From positions 409,182-473,181 of the forward strand of contig NZ_FNNR01000001.1 in assembly GCF_900106835.1 (NCBI RefSeq): DNA of 64,000 nt, read 5' to 3'. Below the pieces are notes generated by a model that was not told where the DNA came from, did not search any database, and saw only the letters and a list, made by a program, of their open reading frames with translations. Positions 61,642-64,000 of this stretch are shown here, in pieces. The number at the start of each line of letters is the position of its first letter. Position 1 is the first letter of the stretch. The position numbers and the translations under genes were made by a program. Source of the DNA: Arthrobacter sp. cf158 (lineage in GTDB: Bacteria; Actinomycetota; Actinomycetes; Actinomycetales; Micrococcaceae).

Positions 61642-64000
61642 CGCTTGTGCGTGAGTGGGAAGGGGACATGCCTGGGTGCATGGCCATAGACCCGCCACAG
61701 CTCGCCGGCAAACAGTTTGCCAAACGCCGCCAGGCCGGCTGCCGGTGCAGGGCCTTCTGCCCAGAAGGTGGTGAGTTGCTTGGCGAAGTCCAGTGGTCGG
61801 ATGAAGAGGATTCCCGCTCCGAAAATGCCTTCCCCGCCGGCCCCCGACGCTTCGCCGGCACCCGACGCCCCGCCGGTACCCGACGCCCCGCCGGCACCCG
61901 GTGGCACATGCCCGCGCAGGATCGTGGCGTACAGCGTAGTGGTATCCGGCCAGACGTCGAAGCCCGCCTCGTTATGGATGAGCTTGTGGCCGGTGAACGT
62001 GAAGGGCGTTCCCCCGGGGTCCCGCAACCACAGCCGGTAGAGCATGCGTCTGGCCGGGGCGCCGGCAGTGGCTGAGTCCTCAACAAACAGGTTGAACCAG
62101 CCACGTTCCACCGGCATCCGCCCGCCGAAGTAGTCCGCCAACACATAACCTTCAGCCCTGGCGGGATGGTTGGGATCGGCCACGAACGCGTCAATGTCCT
62201 CCGCGGTGATGGTCAACTCGAACATGATCTTCCGGCTACGGTCACGGCCCAGGCTTCGACCCTTCTCCGGATCAGTGACCCCGGGGCTGAACCAACCGTG
62301 CATCTGTTCGGTGAAACGCACCGAGGTGGCGTCACTACCGCCCGTTGCGTCGCCGGGCGCCCCCAAGCCGCGGCTCGCCGTCGACGGTCTTCCAGCCACA
62401 GCGCTCGCAGGCTGCTCCTCCTGTGCGCCTTTGCCCTTGGTCGCGTCCGGCGCCAGTGCCCGCGGAGCCAAGGCACCGACGTCGACGACGGCGCCCGCAG
62501 CCTCGTGCTCAACGGTCACCGTGTCGCTGGGGCTGATTTCCCTGTGCGCGTTTCCTTCCGGCCTGTTGTCCCGGTGGCCGGTACGCACGCCCGCCTCAAG
62601 GATGTGCGCGCAGGTGCGCTCGGCGAAAGCGGCGATGGTCAGTGAAGGGTTTGCGCCCACCGGCCCCGGCATCGCAGCCCCGTCAACCACGTACATGCCC
62701 GGGTATCCAAATACCTCGCCGTACGAATCGCAGACCGCTTCGCCGGGGTGCCGGCCGGAGGGGGCCCCGCCGATCGGGTGGACGGTGATGACGCGCTTTG
62801 CCCACCAAAGCGGGTTGTCGATGAAGTCGCCGTCCAGGTCCTTGGAGATCGATTCCATGGTTTCGCGGACGCGGCCGAAATACTCCTTTGAGGTGGCCAT
62901 GGTCCAGGCGATGGCGAGCCGTCCGTCGCGAAGTGTCATGACGCCGTCGGGAATGTCCCTGCCCATGCCGAGCAAAGGCACTGAACTGGACGACAATCGC
63001 CCGTCCCCCAAGGCCGCGGCAAGGTCGGCGGAGACGTTGGACCGGCCGGCGTCGAACAGCCTGTCCTTGAAGAGCTGCCCCGCGACCTTGGCGGTGCGCT
63101 TGATGGTGGTCCGCAGCTGGGCGGTTTCGATGAGCCAGTTCATGAAGGCCGGATACCCGGCGTCCTCCACGTAGTAGCCGCGACCGTCGCCGTCGTCGTC
63201 GTTCGAATCCGGAACCCGGACCGCCGTGGTGATCACCGGGCCCTTGCTGCCGGCCAGCGTGCGGATGCCGGGGCGTGAGCCATTGGTGGGGGGAGTCTTG
63301 GCGCCCATGATGAAGGTCAGGAGGTCGCCGTTGCCGCTGAAACGGGTGCCCAGAGCATTGCTGAGGGCGGGGAGCGAGCCGCGGTTGCGGAGCAGGAGGA
63401 AGTTGGTGCCAAATGTGCCGGCGCCCAGGATGAGCGTGCGGCAGTGGATGATGCGCTCGGTGAGCAGCTCGCCATGTTTATCGGGGTGGTGCACCACATA
63501 CCGGACCTCGTAGCCTGCACCGCCCGTACCGCCACCGTCCGTCCCGTTGGCGAGAGGTCGGATGCCGCGTACGTCATGGTAGGTGCGGACATCGGCGCCT
63601 TTGAAAGCGGCGGCGGAGACGTAATTGTGGTCCAGGGTGTTCTTTGCGCCCGCGTTGCAGCCGATGTCGCATTCACCGCTGAGGGTGCAGGTGGTCCGTA
63701 CGGTATTGGGGCCGTGGACGCTGCCGTAGCTGGGCAGGGGGAGCGCCTGGTTGGTGCGCGGTTCCTGGCCAGGGCCCGCCGCGAACGTGACGGCGATGGG
63801 CGGCCGGGAGATGGAGAGTCCAAGGTTGGCGGCGGACTTTTCCATGGCCATGGTCTTGGCGGTGTCCTTATAGGGGTAAGGCACCGGCTGGAGCATCGCT
63901 TCGGCGGCATCATAGAAAGGGTCAAGGTCGGCCCGGGTGAACGGCCAGTTTTCGTAACCACCGCCCGGGACAGGTGACTCGTTGACGAACCATTTTTCGT
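61638..64000 (-). CDS. GMC oxidoreductase with C-terminal extra domain, 5' end missing (operon gene 1)
   Basis: At least 787 codons; the N-terminus, including the FAD-binding GxGxxG, lies beyond the window. Visible GMC features are CDIGCNAGAKNTLDHNYVSA, LILGAGTFGTNFLLLRNRGS, RVITVHPIGGAPSGRHPG (active-site His region) and YVVDGAAMPGPVGANPSLTI. This pattern resembles cholesterol-oxidase-like GMC enzymes. A Pro/Ala/Gly-rich linker follows, then a roughly 200-residue domain with RFTEQMHGWFSPGV, EGYVLADYFGGRMPVERGWF and YRLWLRDPGGTPFTFTGHKL. A Gly/Ala/Ser-rich insert from tandem repeats breaks this domain near its end. The substrate is probably a hydrophobic alcohol such as a sterol. Confidence 0.85.
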   Translation of the reverse strand, partial: EKWFVNESPVPGGGYENWPFTRADLDPFYDAAEAMLQPVPYPYKDTAKTMAMEKSAANLGLSISRPPIAVTFAAGPGQEPRTNQALPLPSYGSVHGPNTVRTTCTLSGECDIGCNAGAKNTLDHNYVSAAAFKGADVRTYHDVRGIRPLANGTDGGGTGGAGYEVRYVVHHPDKHGELLTERIIHCRTLILGAGTFGTNFLLLRNRGSLPALSNALGTRFSGNGDLLTFIMGAKTPPTNGSRPGIRTLAGSKGPVITTAVRVPDSNDDDGDGRGYYVEDAGYPAFMNWLIETAQLRTTIKRTAKVAGQLFKDRLFDAGRSNVSADLAAALGDGRLSSSSVPLLGMGRDIPDGVMTLRDGRLAIAWTMATSKEYFGRVRETMESISKDLDGDFIDNPLWWAKRVITVHPIGGAPSGRHPGEAVCDSYGEVFGYPGMYVVDGAAMPGPVGANPSLTIAAFAERTCAHILEAGVRTGHRDNRPEGNAHREISPSDTVTVEHEAAGAVVDVGALAPRALAPDATKGKGAQEEQPASAVAGRPSTASRGLGAPGDATGGSDATSVRFTEQMHGWFSPGVTDPEKGRSLGRDRSRKIMFELTITAEDIDAFVADPNHPARAEGYVLADYFGGRMPVERGWFNLFVEDSATAGAPARRMLYRLWLRDPGGTPFTFTGHKLIHNEAGFDVWPDTTTLYATILRGHVPPGAGGASGTGGASGAGEASGAGGEGIFGAGILFIRPLDFAKQLTTFWAEGPAPAAGLAAFGKLFAGELWRVYGHAPRHVPFPLTHKR
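61841..61905 (-). repeat. Short tandem repeats encoding a Gly/Ala/Ser-rich insert in the GMC protein
   Basis: Units related to CCGACGCCCCGCCGGCAC repeat about three to four times and encode GASGAG-type peptides. They form a flexible linker inside the C-terminal domain. Confidence 0.7.

Overview
The window is high-GC actinobacterial chromosome. Gene content and order (metal-dependent DNase, Rpf, KsgA, IspE, ABC-F, tRNA-Gln, GlmU, Prs, L25, Pth and, further on, Mfd) point to Micrococcaceae, most likely an Arthrobacter/Paenarthrobacter relative; the genus is an inference from gene content and style. Many genes start with GTG or TTG, several look leaderless, and many neighbours overlap by exactly 4 nt (ATGA or GTGA).

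Layout. 1-12 kb: the end of a DUF1461 membrane protein, a long-chain acyl-CoA ligase coupled to a protein O-mannosyltransferase, divergent rsmI, a succinate-semialdehyde dehydrogenase, and a MoxR/DUF58/transglutaminase operon. 12-24 kb: a conserved housekeeping block with tatD-type DNase, rpf behind a structured leader that resembles a c-di-AMP riboswitch, ksgA-ispE, an ABC-F ATPase, a small VOC protein flanked by two tandem-repeat arrays of 32-nt period, a TetR regulator, tRNA-Gln, glmU-prs, rplY and pth. 24-38 kb: an accessory block between pth and mfd. It holds three consecutive large STAND/LAL-type ATPases (two with a C-terminal LuxR helix-turn-helix, the third without), sufS-sufU, nhaA, small conserved membrane and DUF2505 proteins, and an SDR protein. 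38-42.8 kb: mfd and a YdjM-type membrane protein.

43-51.5 kb is a glycan cluster: GT2, GT4, a flippase fused to a GT-C transferase, a second GT4, a PIG-L deacetylase, and a convergent secreted beta-helix protein. Its promoter shares three short blocks at identical spacing with the promoter of the third LAL-type gene 13 kb away. This suggests that one of the LAL regulators controls both.

51.5-55 kb: a small membrane protein, deoC, a DUF222/HNH gene broken by an in-frame TGA and carrying a small in-frame repeat, and a shortened FAD-dependent oxidoreductase with a hairpin over its ribosome binding site. 55.2-64 kb: a leftward seven-gene operon in which every junction is a 4-nt ATGA overlap. It encodes a GMC oxidoreductase with an extra C-terminal domain, a membrane metallophosphoesterase, an alpha/beta hydrolase with a Cys nucleophile, an acetoacetate-decarboxylase-like protein, two small membrane proteins and a patatin. 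This looks like a lipid- or steroid-directed pathway that I cannot name. No insertion sequence, prophage or CRISPR array was seen.
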